Positions 1 to 7,108 of a stretch of 19,928 bases of DNA are shown piece by piece. The translations under genes were made by a program, and so were the position numbers. Position 1 is the first letter of the stretch. The number at the start of each line of letters is the position of its first letter. The DNA comes from DASUGM01 sp036274055 (GTDB taxonomy: Bacteria > Acidobacteriota > Vicinamibacteria > Vicinamibacterales > SCN-69-37). The stretch lies in assembly GCA_036274055.1 (NCBI GenBank), contig DASUGM010000106.1, forward strand, positions 1 through 19,928, read 5' to 3'. Under the pieces are notes generated by a model. The model saw nothing but the letters and a program-made list of their open reading frames with translations. It had not been told where the DNA came from and did no database searches.

Positions 1-563
1 AAGTAGCCGAGCGCGTAGACGTACGGGCCGCCGGCTGCGACCGCAATCAGCGCTTCCTTCGTCGTCCGCAGGTGTTGCCACGCGCCGGTCGCGCTCAGCC
101 GCCACAGGTGACCGCCCCAGATCGGATAGACCGAGCCGTCATCGGCTTCGCCTTCTTCGTCCATCGACGCGAAGTAACGGAGCCCGTCGGCGCCAACGAC
201 GATCTTCGAGTGGATCTTCATCTGGACTTCTTTGGGGCGGCGCACCTTCAGCCGCGCCAGTTCGCCGACGACGGCGCCCTTGTCGGCGAAGGTGGTCGTC
301 GCCGGATCGAAGTCGTAGAGATGCGCCGATCGGTCCGCGCCCTCGTCGTTGCTGGTGATCCCGATCCAGATGTGGCCGCGGCTGTCGGCGCCGGTCGCGC
401 CCCAGATCGCGTAGGCGCCCCAGAAATCCGGGGGCGGGATCACGGTGACCTTCGGTGATCCGGAGGAGCCCTGGGCGCGAATCGACGTGACGGCGCCGGC
501 TGGCACCAGGCAGAGAAGCAGCACCGCGGTCGCGGCAACGGCAAGGGACATTCGAGTACGCAT
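1..563 (-). CDS. Secreted protein of unknown function, possible beta-propeller (3' part outside window)
   Basis: The reading frame opens at ATG 563 and runs off the left edge, so only about 187 N-terminal residues are visible. The first ~30 residues are a signal peptide: basic start MRTRMS, then a hydrophobic stretch and an Ala-rich cleavage region ending near IRAQG. The mature part contains short repeats typical of propeller blades, such as GADSRGHIWIGI, HLYDFDPATTTF and GGHLWRLSATGAW. These suggest an exported beta-propeller of the kind that includes streptogramin-lyase-like and regulator-propeller proteins; I cannot name a family. There is no strong Shine-Dalgarno sequence before the ATG, but the AT-rich stretch at 564-576 could hold a -10 box. 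The gene diverges from the peptidylprolyl isomerase across an 87-base spacer. Frame choice is supported by signal peptide and sensible composition; the other minus-strand frame here is Arg-rich and not protein-like. Confidence 0.75.
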   Translation of the reverse strand, partial: MRTRMSLAVAATAVLLLCLVPAGAVTSIRAQGSSGSPKVTVIPPPDFWGAYAIWGATGADSRGHIWIGITSNDEGADRSAHLYDFDPATTTFADKGAVVGELARLKVRRPKEVQMKIHSKIVVGADGLRYFASMDEEGEADDGSVYPIWGGHLWRLSATGAWQHLRTTKEALIAVAAGGPYVYALGY

Positions 564-650
564 AGCGATATTTTATGGCTTCTGCGACCACGCGAGCGCG
601 CGTGAACCTCCGGTATCGCCGGCGATGTTACGATGCGGGCGGAGCTCGAC

Positions 651-1295
651 ATGGTCATGCGGCTGCTTTCGATCGGAATTCTGGCGCTCGTCATTCAAGC
701 GAGCGGCAAGCCGTCGCTCCTCGATCCGAACGCGCCGGAATTCAGCCGCCGCGCGCCTGACGTCTGCGTCGTCCGTCTCGAGACGACCAAAGGCCCCATC
801 GATGTCGAGGTCACGCGCGCGTGGTCGCCGCATGGCGCCGATCGGTTCGTCGCGCTGGTCCGCGCCGGGTACTACGACAACAACCGCTTTTTCCGAATGG
901 CCCCGGGCGACTGGTATCAGTTCGGGATCAACGGCGATCCCGCGATCGCCAGGGCCTGGCGTCGCGCCGAAATTCCTGACGACCCGCTGGTGCAATCGAA
1001 CGTCAAAGGCACGGTGGCCTTTGCCTTCGCGCCCTTCGTCAAGCGAACGACGCAGGTCTTCGTCAATTTGAAGGACAACTCGCCGACCCACGACAAAGAG
1101 CCGTTCACGCCGTTCGGCAAGGTGATCGGCGACGGCATGAGCGTCATCGACCGCTTGAACACCGAACACCGCGAGGGGCCTGGCGGCATCCGGGCCGGCA
1201 GACAGGATCCGTTCTTCGACGGCGGCAACACGTGGCTCGACGAGAAGTTTCCCCGCCTCGACGCGATCAAGCGGGCGGTGGTAATCGAGCGCTGA
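651..1295 (+). CDS. Cyclophilin-type peptidylprolyl cis-trans isomerase, exported
   Basis: The predicted product catalyses cis-trans isomerisation of prolyl bonds, probably in the periplasm. A hydrophobic signal segment (MVMRLLSIGILALVIQASG) is followed by a single cyclophilin domain. Family landmarks are the strand VVRLETTKGPIDVEVTR, the active-site stretch NRFFRMAPGDWYQFG, which keeps the Arg and the Gln, the second Gln in RTTQVFVNLKDNS, and FGKVIGDGMSVIDRL near the end. The usual active-site His/Trp stretch is replaced by EPFTPFGKV, as in many bacterial forms. I chose ATG 651 because GGAG lies at 641-644, six bases upstream. An in-frame ATG at 633 would add six residues and has no such site. 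The stop codon is five bases before a large inverted repeat in which the next gene begins. Confidence 0.9.
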   Translation: MVMRLLSIGILALVIQASGKPSLLDPNAPEFSRRAPDVCVVRLETTKGPIDVEVTRAWSPHGADRFVALVRAGYYDNNRFFRMAPGDWYQFGINGDPAIARAWRRAEIPDDPLVQSNVKGTVAFAFAPFVKRTTQVFVNLKDNSPTHDKEPFTPFGKVIGDGMSVIDRLNTEHREGPGGIRAGRQDPFFDGGNTWLDEKFPRLDAIKRAVVIER

Positions 1296-1300
1296 TCAAG

Positions 1301-1411
1301 AGCACACATGAAGGAGCGTGAAGGAGTGAAGGAGCATGAAGGAGCTCGTGGTTTTCAAAACCAAAGAAGCTCCTTTACTCCTTCATTCCTTCATGCTCCT
1401 TCATGTGTGCT
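1301..1411. repeat. Long imperfect inverted repeat built from a TGAAGGAG word
   Basis: The left arm (1301-1346) reiterates (A/G)TGAAGGAG(C/T) four times, and the right arm (1367-1411) is its imperfect reverse complement. The outer 17 bases pair perfectly: AGCACACATGAAGGAGC at 1301-1317 against 1395-1411. The loop holds a smaller inverted repeat, GGTTTTCAAAACC (1350-1362). The element starts five bases after the stop codon of the isomerase gene. It covers the start region of the sulfatase gene, and each AAGGAG copy looks like a ribosome binding site. Confidence 0.9.
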
Positions 1412-3407
1412 TTTCGCTGCCGCGGTAGCGCTCTCCGCGGCCTGCGGCGGCGGTCCGGCGCCGACGCCGCCGGCCACGGAGCGCCCTTCGATTCTGCTGG
1501 TCACGCTCGACACGACGCGTGCCGACGCGATCGGACCGGACGCGCGCGGCGTCACGACGCCGGCCTTCAACGCGCTCGCGGCCAGAGGTCAGCGATTCAC
1601 GCAGGCGTACACGGCCGCGCCGGAAACCCTGCCCGCGCACACCTCGATCATGACCGGGCTCTATCCCGGCGGCCACGGCGTCCACGAGAACGCGCGCTTT
1701 CTCGCGGCCACTCACGAGACGCTGGCGGCGTCGCTGCAGAGAGCCGGCTATCGCACCACGGCGTTCGTGTCGTCTTTCGTATTGTCGAAACGTTTCGGCC
1801 TGGCGCGCGGCTTCGATGTCTACGACGACCAGTTGCCGGCCGGCAGCGTCGAGCGCAGCGCCCCGGAGACGACCGACGCGGCGATTGCGAGCCTGTCCGA
1901 GAGGTCGAGCCAGCCGCGCTTCGTATGGGTGCATTACTTCGACCCGCATTTTCCGTACGCGGCGCCGGAGCCGTTTCGCGCGCAGTACGCGAAAGCGCCG
2001 TATCTCGGCGAGGTTGCGGCCATGGATGCCGAGCTCGGCCGGCTGGTGCAGGCGTTCGATGCGCATTTTGCCGGCGCGAAAGCCATCATCGTCGCCGGCG
2101 ATCACGGCGAGGGCCTTGGCGAGCACGGCGAAGCGCAGCACGGACATCTGCTGTATCAATCCACGGTTCATGTGCCGCTCGTGGTGGTCGCTCCGGACGC
2201 GGCGGCGGGTGTCGTCGCCGCGCCGGTCAGCACGCGCCGGATTTTTCACACCGTCCTCGCGCTGGCCGGGCTCGGCCCCGCCGGCGAGGCGCTCGGCCGC
2301 GCCGGCGAGGTCGTGCTTGGCGAGGCGATGAAGCCGTTCCTCGAGTACGGCTGGCAGCCGCAGGTGATGGCGGTCGACGCGAACCACAAGTCGATTCTCG
2401 CCGGTCGTGTCGAGACGTATGACGTGATCGCCGATCCGGCTGAAACAAACGACCTCACCCAGTCACCGGGCCTGCCACCGCGTGTGCCTCCGGCGCTGCG
2501 CGACTACCCGATTCCGTCAGTGGACCCGAAAGGCGGCGATACGCTGACCGCGTCGGATCGCCAGAAACTCGCCAGCCTGGGCTATGTCAGCGGCACCGCC
2601 GCGCCGATCGTCCGCAAAGAGGCGCCGCGTCCGGCGCAGATGACCAGGACGCTCGAGCTGATTCAGGAGGGCGGCCAATTGTTTGTCGCCGGCCGGTACG
2701 CGCAGGCGATTCCGATCTTCGAGAAGGTGCTCGGCGCCGACGCCGGCAACCTCGACGCGATGCTGCGTCTGGCAACTGCGTATTCCGCCCTGAAGCAGGA
2801 AGCCAAGGCGATGGCGATGTTCACGCGAGCCGCCGCGGCGGCGCCGAACTCGCTCGATGTCCGGCTCTATCTCGCGCTGCACTACGCGCACGGGCCGCAG
2901 TGGCAACAGGCGGTGCCGATGCTCGAGCAGGTGGTCGCCGAAGCGCCGGAACGTCTGCCGGCGCTCGACGCGCTCGCCGACGTGCGGGTCCGCCAGAATC
3001 GCTTCGCCGACGCGCTGACCTTACAGAAGCGGATCTATGCGCTGCGGCCGCCGACGACGCCGGAGCTGGTTCGCATGGGCAAGATCGCGATGGAAGTACA
3101 GGACACCGCAACGGCTCTGGACGCCTTCGAGCGCCTTCGTCGCGCTCAAGGCTCCGGTTTCGCCTTCAACCTGGAACTCGGCGTGCTCTACATGGCCGCC
3201 CGCCGCTACGCCGAGGCGCGCGATGCGCTCGACCGCGTCGCGGCTTCGCATCCGGAGTATCCGATGGCGCTCTTCAAGCGCGCGCAGGTGAGCGTGTTGC
3301 TGAAGGAACCGGACGCGGCGGCGCGAATTGCGCTCGCCAGTCAGAAGGCCGACGCGACGACGCGGGAACTGATTCGACGAGAAAAGCTCTTTCAGTCTGT
3401 GCGGTAG
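1308..3407 (+). CDS. Sulfatase-like hydrolase (alkaline phosphatase superfamily) with C-terminal TPR repeats, lipoprotein
   Basis: The product is a probable membrane-anchored hydrolase of sulfate or phosphate esters; the substrate is unknown. From ATG 1308 it has 699 residues. A hydrophobic segment ends in ALSAAC at residue 46, a plausible lipobox. The hydrolase domain spans about 60-430, with SILLVTLDTTRAD near 61-73 (metal Asp), HYFDPHFPY near 209-217, and the metal-binding IIVAGDHGEGLGEHGE near 260-275. Where type I sulfatases have C/S-x-P-x-R, this protein has TLPAHTS (Thr107), so formylglycine cannot form and Thr is the likely nucleophile, as in phosphodiesterase-like members. TPR repeats fill about 440-690 and probably mediate protein contacts. 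The start is uncertain. ATG 1308 lies inside the inverted repeat, GTG 1326 has AAGGAG at 1311-1316, and GTG 1407 would begin directly before the hydrophobic segment. Convergent with the TonB-dependent receptor gene. Confidence 0.88.
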   Translation: MKEREGVKEHEGARGFQNQRSSFTPSFLHAPSCVLFAAAVALSAACGGGPAPTPPATERPSILLVTLDTTRADAIGPDARGVTTPAFNALAARGQRFTQAYTAAPETLPAHTSIMTGLYPGGHGVHENARFLAATHETLAASLQRAGYRTTAFVSSFVLSKRFGLARGFDVYDDQLPAGSVERSAPETTDAAIASLSERSSQPRFVWVHYFDPHFPYAAPEPFRAQYAKAPYLGEVAAMDAELGRLVQAFDAHFAGAKAIIVAGDHGEGLGEHGEAQHGHLLYQSTVHVPLVVVAPDAAAGVVAAPVSTRRIFHTVLALAGLGPAGEALGRAGEVVLGEAMKPFLEYGWQPQVMAVDANHKSILAGRVETYDVIADPAETNDLTQSPGLPPRVPPALRDYPIPSVDPKGGDTLTASDRQKLASLGYVSGTAAPIVRKEAPRPAQMTRTLELIQEGGQLFVAGRYAQAIPIFEKVLGADAGNLDAMLRLATAYSALKQEAKAMAMFTRAAAAAPNSLDVRLYLALHYAHGPQWQQAVPMLEQVVAEAPERLPALDALADVRVRQNRFADALTLQKRIYALRPPTTPELVRMGKIAMEVQDTATALDAFERLRRAQGSGFAFNLELGVLYMAARRYAEARDALDRVAASHPEYPMALFKRAQVSVLLKEPDAAARIALASQKADATTRELIRREKLFQSVR

Positions 3408-3473
3408 TTCGGAGTGCTGCGTGCTCTAGTGCTTTTCAGCACGCGAGCACGCAGCACCTCGCACTCCTCGAAC
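3407..3473. repeat. Inverted repeat built from a GTGCT/GCGTGCT word between convergent genes
   Basis: Left arm 3407-3433 and right arm 3438-3473 pair with a TTTC loop. GTTCG at the sulfatase stop codon pairs with CGAAC at 3469-3473. Inside it GGAGTGC pairs with GCACTCC, TGCGTGCTC with GAGCACGCA, and GTGCT with AGCAC, with small bulges. The word GTGCT recurs within the arm. It fills most of the gap between the two convergent stop codons, so it could serve as a terminator for both genes, but neither side has a U-tract. Confidence 0.85.
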
Positions 3474-3490
3474 AGACCGTGTCTTCTTGC

Positions 3491-6424
3491 CTAGAAGTTG
3501 AACCTGACCGCCAGCTGCAGCCGCCGCGGATCGAAGTAGGTGCGTGGCTGCCCGTAATTTGCCAGACTCACGCGTGGCTCGACGTTGGTGCCGGTCTGTC
3601 GATCGAAGACGTTGAAGAGATCCGCGACAAACTGCACCGTCTGCCGCGACCCGACCTTGAAGTTCTGCGTGTAGCTGAGGTCGACCTGATAGTGCGGATC
3701 GGTCCGGTGCGATCCGGCCGGTTCCGAGAACCTTGCCGAGTCGTTGGTGCTGGTGTTGCCGCCGATGCCGATATACGGCCGAGCGTCGTTGGTCTCCCAG
3801 GGCTGCCCTGACTGCGCCAGCAGGTAGGCGCCCGCGGTCGCGTTCCACGACAGCGAGTAGAAGCCGAAGACCTTGAACAGGTGCGGCCGATCACCGTGGA
3901 GATCGCCGTCGCGGAAGTTCCACAGCTGCCGGCCGGCGCTGTCGCCAACGTTCGACGAGCCGACGAACGTGTTCATGTCGTTGGCGAGGCCGGTGGTGTT
4001 GTCCTGGTCGAAGTTGCCGAAGTAGTGGCTCCAGGTGTACGAGCCGCTGACGAACATCTTGGCGGTCCGATACTCCGCTTCGAACGTCGCCTCGTGGTAG
4101 CGGCTGTAGGCACCGTCCAGTTCGGCAATGACATAACTCGAACCGGAGCCGATCTGCGCCAGCTTGGCGGCAAGATCAGGAATATAGAGTTCGCGGGGAA
4201 TCCCGGCCGGCGGCTCGTAGATCACGCGCGCGTTGTTGTTGGTGTCTTCCCAGAAGTGGCTGCTGGCGCGGTAGCGGCCGTAGGCCCGTCCGGTCAGATG
4301 CTGGCCGAATTGCCGCGCGGTGCCGAACAGCACTTCGTGGGTCACGCGCGGCGTCAGGTCGTCGACGAACAGTTTGCCCGACGAGCCGGCGATCGGCGTC
4401 ACCCCGAACAGCACGCCATTGGCGTCGAAGTGCGCGTTGACCGTGGCGGCCAGGTTGCGATCCCAGGACGCCGCGCGCGGCAGTGAGCTGGTCGCCGGAT
4501 TGTATCGGGCATAGCTCGCGAACACGGTGTCGCGGTTGTTGTAGCTCCAGGTCGCGCCGAACCGCGGCTGCATCATCTTGCCGAAGCCGATCTCGTACAT
4601 CTTGTACTGACGATCCTCCGGCGTGGTTCCGGTCGACAGCCGATATCCGGAGAGCGTTGACGGATCCTCGGTCAGACCCTGCCCGTACATCGTGTCGTTG
4701 CTCATGACGATGCCGGCGTCAAACGACCAGTTCTGCCACTTGATGGTGTCGTTGAATTCGAGACTCTGCGAGCGATACTCGGCGTGAATCAGGCGCGGCA
4801 CGCCGGGAAGCCCGAGCTGCTGGACCTCCGCGGTGAAGAAGATCGGCGTCCCATTGAAGCTGACCGAGCCGCCGGGCACCGTGATCGCCCCCCAGCCGTT
4901 CGAACTGCGCGTCAGTTCCTCGCTGTCGGTGTAGCGCTGGTAGCCGGCATGGAGATCGTGGCTGATCGTGCCGGGAATCGAGTAGTTGTAGGCGACCTCC
5001 CCGCCGTTCCGGAAGAAGTCGTCCTTGTCGAACGTCGGCCCGTAGCCGACCAGGCCGCCGCCCACCTTCACGCCATCGCGGGTAAACCCGTAGCGGTCGA
5101 TGTACTGCTGACGGAACGCGTTCACCGCGGCATTGGTGGTATTGGCCAGCGGCACCGTGACTCGGCCCTGGGTGTCGAGCGCGGCGATGTCGAGGATGCC
5201 GCCGGGCGCGATCACGACCGTCGCCGGCGATTCGTTGTCCGGACGTCCCTGCGTGCGGTTACCGAAGTAGGTGAACTTGAACGTCACCAGGCTCCGCGAA
5301 TTGACGACCCAGGACCCGTCGATCGCCCCGATCTTCAGCCACGACTCATTGCCGGTGCCGGTCGACGCGGCGGCGTTGGACGCGAACAAGTCGCTGGTGT
5401 CCCGGCGATGCGAGGAGCGGAAGCTGCCGTTGATCAGCACCGAGCTGAACGGCGTATAGGTGACCTTGCCGTAGCCCTCGTCGCGGTTGCTGTCGTAGTC
5501 CGGCAGCGGGCCATAGTCATTGGCGCGCAGCTCGCGGCCGATATTGGGCGCGTAGTACGACGCATAGAAGAAGAGTTTGTTCTTGAGCACCGGACCGCCG
5601 AAGTTGACCGTGGTCCAGTTGCGCGCCTGCTCGTAGCGCGTCGACGTGCCGGTGACGACGTCGGCGGCCATGGCGCCGGTCTGAAACTGCAGGCTCGCCA
5701 TCCCGGCGTAGCGATTGGTGCCCGACTTGCTGATCGAATCGAACGTGAAGCCGCCGGATCGATTGAAGTCCACCGCGCGCGCGCCGCCTTTGGTCGTCGT
5801 GACCTCCGCGACGTCGTGCGACGCCGGCTCGGCCGAGAGCGTGCCGTAGAGCGGCAGCGTGACGTTGACGCCGTCGAACTTGTAGACGTTGTCCTGGCCG
5901 CTGCCGCCGTTGCTCGGGCCGCGGGTCAGGTCGGAGGTCTGCTGGACGCCGGGAATGAACCGCAGCAGGTCGCGATAATCCTGGGCGATCGGCAGGTTGC
6001 GGAACTTGTCGGCCGAGAGCGTGTTCGTCAGCGTCGCCGACTCCTGGTTCACGATCGAGGTCTCGGCCGTCACCGTGATGTTCTCGGCGACGCCGGCGAC
6101 GCCGAGCGCGACGTCGAGCAGCACCTCGACGCCGAGCGCGACCTGCGCCGGGCGCGTCGCCGGCTGCATGCCGGAGAGCGTGAACGTGATGGTGTAGGTG
6201 CCGGGCAAGAGCGCGGGCAGCCGGTAGGTGCCCGTCGACCCGGTGACCGTGACGCGCGGCGTCGGCAGGACATCGGATCTTGCTTCCACCGTGACTCCAG
6301 GCAGGGCTGAGCCGTCACTCGCGGTCACCTTGCCGGCGATCGAGCCGGTCTGTTGAGCAAAGAGGGGAGCGGGTAGCAGAAGCAGGGTGGTTGCTACCAG
6401 ATTGCGAATCACACGAGGGGTCAT
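3491..6424 (-). CDS. TonB-dependent outer-membrane receptor with N-terminal carboxypeptidase-regulatory-like domain
   Basis: The 977-residue product is a predicted outer-membrane beta-barrel for energised uptake. A signal peptide occupies 1-23 (cleavage at LFA-QQ). A transthyretin-like carboxypeptidase-regulatory domain follows at about 27-105 (GSIAGKVTASDGSALPGVTV ... GTYTITFTLSG). The plug begins near 112 (ENITVTAETSIVNQ) and includes LLRFIPGVQQTSD and DNVYKFDGVNV, and the rest is a barrel rich in aromatic and Asn/Asp strands. The last residue is Phe (RLQLAVRFNF), the normal barrel-assembly signal. This Oar/RagA-like arrangement is common in Acidobacteriota and Bacteroidota. The start is fixed by GGAGG at 6429-6433, four bases upstream. 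A possible -10 box lies at 6445-6450. No SusD-like or TonB gene is adjacent, so the substrate cannot be inferred; the convergent sulfatase-like gene is the only suggestive neighbour. Confidence 0.93.
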   Translation of the reverse strand: MTPRVIRNLVATTLLLLPAPLFAQQTGSIAGKVTASDGSALPGVTVEARSDVLPTPRVTVTGSTGTYRLPALLPGTYTITFTLSGMQPATRPAQVALGVEVLLDVALGVAGVAENITVTAETSIVNQESATLTNTLSADKFRNLPIAQDYRDLLRFIPGVQQTSDLTRGPSNGGSGQDNVYKFDGVNVTLPLYGTLSAEPASHDVAEVTTTKGGARAVDFNRSGGFTFDSISKSGTNRYAGMASLQFQTGAMAADVVTGTSTRYEQARNWTTVNFGGPVLKNKLFFYASYYAPNIGRELRANDYGPLPDYDSNRDEGYGKVTYTPFSSVLINGSFRSSHRRDTSDLFASNAAASTGTGNESWLKIGAIDGSWVVNSRSLVTFKFTYFGNRTQGRPDNESPATVVIAPGGILDIAALDTQGRVTVPLANTTNAAVNAFRQQYIDRYGFTRDGVKVGGGLVGYGPTFDKDDFFRNGGEVAYNYSIPGTISHDLHAGYQRYTDSEELTRSSNGWGAITVPGGSVSFNGTPIFFTAEVQQLGLPGVPRLIHAEYRSQSLEFNDTIKWQNWSFDAGIVMSNDTMYGQGLTEDPSTLSGYRLSTGTTPEDRQYKMYEIGFGKMMQPRFGATWSYNNRDTVFASYARYNPATSSLPRAASWDRNLAATVNAHFDANGVLFGVTPIAGSSGKLFVDDLTPRVTHEVLFGTARQFGQHLTGRAYGRYRASSHFWEDTNNNARVIYEPPAGIPRELYIPDLAAKLAQIGSGSSYVIAELDGAYSRYHEATFEAEYRTAKMFVSGSYTWSHYFGNFDQDNTTGLANDMNTFVGSSNVGDSAGRQLWNFRDGDLHGDRPHLFKVFGFYSLSWNATAGAYLLAQSGQPWETNDARPYIGIGGNTSTNDSARFSEPAGSHRTDPHYQVDLSYTQNFKVGSRQTVQFVADLFNVFDRQTGTNVEPRVSLANYGQPRTYFDPRRLQLAVRFNF

Positions 6425-6444
6425 GCGTCCTCCGGGACGACGGG

Positions 6445-6450
6445 AGTATA
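6445..6450 (-). promoter_or_regulatory. Possible -10 box for the TonB-dependent receptor gene
   Basis: On the minus strand this reads TATACT, matching TATAAT at five of six positions, 20 bases before the ATG. No convincing -35 hexamer is found at 16-18 bases, so an alternative sigma factor or chance are both possible. Confidence 0.3.
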
Positions 6451-6593
6451 CCGCCCGGCGAGCGCCCTACACGAAAGATGTGACATCCCCGAAAAATCCA
6501 CGCATTCCCTTGTCGAGCTTCACTCGTCTCACCGATCGCTCACATGCGGCGGACTTACGAGAAGCTGCAGTCGAAGTCCGAGGCGGTGGCGAA

Positions 6594-6622
6594 GGCCTGG
6601 AAAAAACACGCTGGTCCAGGCC
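6594..6622 (-). terminator. Hairpin downstream of the exported-protein operon, possible weak terminator
   Basis: GGCCTGGA (6594-6601) pairs perfectly with TCCAGGCC (6615-6622) around a 13-base loop. It lies 12 bases after the stop codon of the gene ending at 6635. The T-run falls in the loop on the minus strand rather than after the stem, so it is not a canonical intrinsic terminator. Apart from this hairpin and the receptor's ribosome binding site and possible -10 box, I see nothing else in the 6425-6634 gap. Confidence 0.35.
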
Positions 6623-6634
6623 CAAGGCGTAGAG

Positions 6635-7105
6635 TCAGAGATCGTTGAAGTACCACCGTCCGTCGGTGAAACGCACGAGCTCGAACTTCGAAATCTTGAT
6701 GCCGATCCCGGACAGATCGATGGTCGCCTTGACGCCGCTCACGACTGGCTGGGCGCCAACGGCAAGCTTCAGCGCGAGCAGCACATCGTCGAGGTTGCCG
6801 CGGTCAGTGGCTGAGCACTGGCGCGTTCTTCTGTAAGCCTCGAGATCTGGAATCGTGGCGCGCTTGATCGGGCTCAGGAAGCTGACCGCAAAGTCCGCAC
6901 ACCGGTAGTCTTCGAGCATCGAGATGGCTCGCTCGAGCGTTTGCTTGACGGTGTGGCCAGGCAGCACCGACTGACCGGAGCCCTGACCGCCAGCCGCGCC
7001 GCCGGTCGCGCAAGACGTCGCACTCCAGGCCGCGCACGAGATGACCATCGCTGCCCGGAGCGCCGTAAGGCACCCCGGGCGCGAGTGACTGAGGTTACCG
7101 GTCAT
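6635..7105 (-). CDS. Small exported protein of unknown function, possible lipoprotein
   Basis: I do not recognise a family. The 156-residue product has a hydrophobic N-terminal stretch (about 14-32, ALRAAMVISCAAWSATSC) and a Gly/Ser-rich linker (GGAAGGQGSGQ). Cys32 after SATS is a possible lipidation site but a poor lipobox, so ordinary export is also possible. The mature part begins with a helical segment (TVKQTLERAISMLEDYRCADFAVSFL) and ends with the strand-rich FELVRFTDGRWYFNDL. This ending recalls small periplasmic domains such as NTF2-like or DUF4878-type folds ('VKVDGKWYF'), but the resemblance is only impressionistic. Two mature cysteines (in YRCADF and TRQCSAT) could form a disulfide. 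The ATG is three bases after the stop codon of the upstream gene, so the two are almost certainly one operon. An internal ATG at 7048 (MVISCAAW) is an alternative start. Confidence 0.7.
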   Translation of the reverse strand: MTGNLSHSRPGCLTALRAAMVISCAAWSATSCATGGAAGGQGSGQSVLPGHTVKQTLERAISMLEDYRCADFAVSFLSPIKRATIPDLEAYRRTRQCSATDRGNLDDVLLALKLAVGAQPVVSGVKATIDLSGIGIKISKFELVRFTDGRWYFNDL

Positions 7106-7108
7106 GCG

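Noticed and set aside
139..591. Minus-strand open frame at the left edge starting at 591
   Set aside because: It is Arg-rich and lacks a signal peptide. The frame starting at ATG 563 has a signal peptide and propeller-like strands and continues to the window edge.
1308..3407. Annotation as an arylsulfatase
   Set aside because: The formylglycine motif is absent, so a specific sulfatase activity is not supported.
4784..6310. Long plus-strand open frame opposite the TonB-dependent receptor
   Set aside because: It is a repetitive Arg/Asp/Val-rich composition typical of antisense frames in GC-rich genes, with no motif and no ribosome binding site.
3491..6424. A SusC/SusD-type glycan utilisation locus around the TonB-dependent receptor
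   Set aside because: There is no SusD-like, glycoside hydrolase or TonB gene nearby. The convergent sulfatase-like gene alone does not establish a locus.
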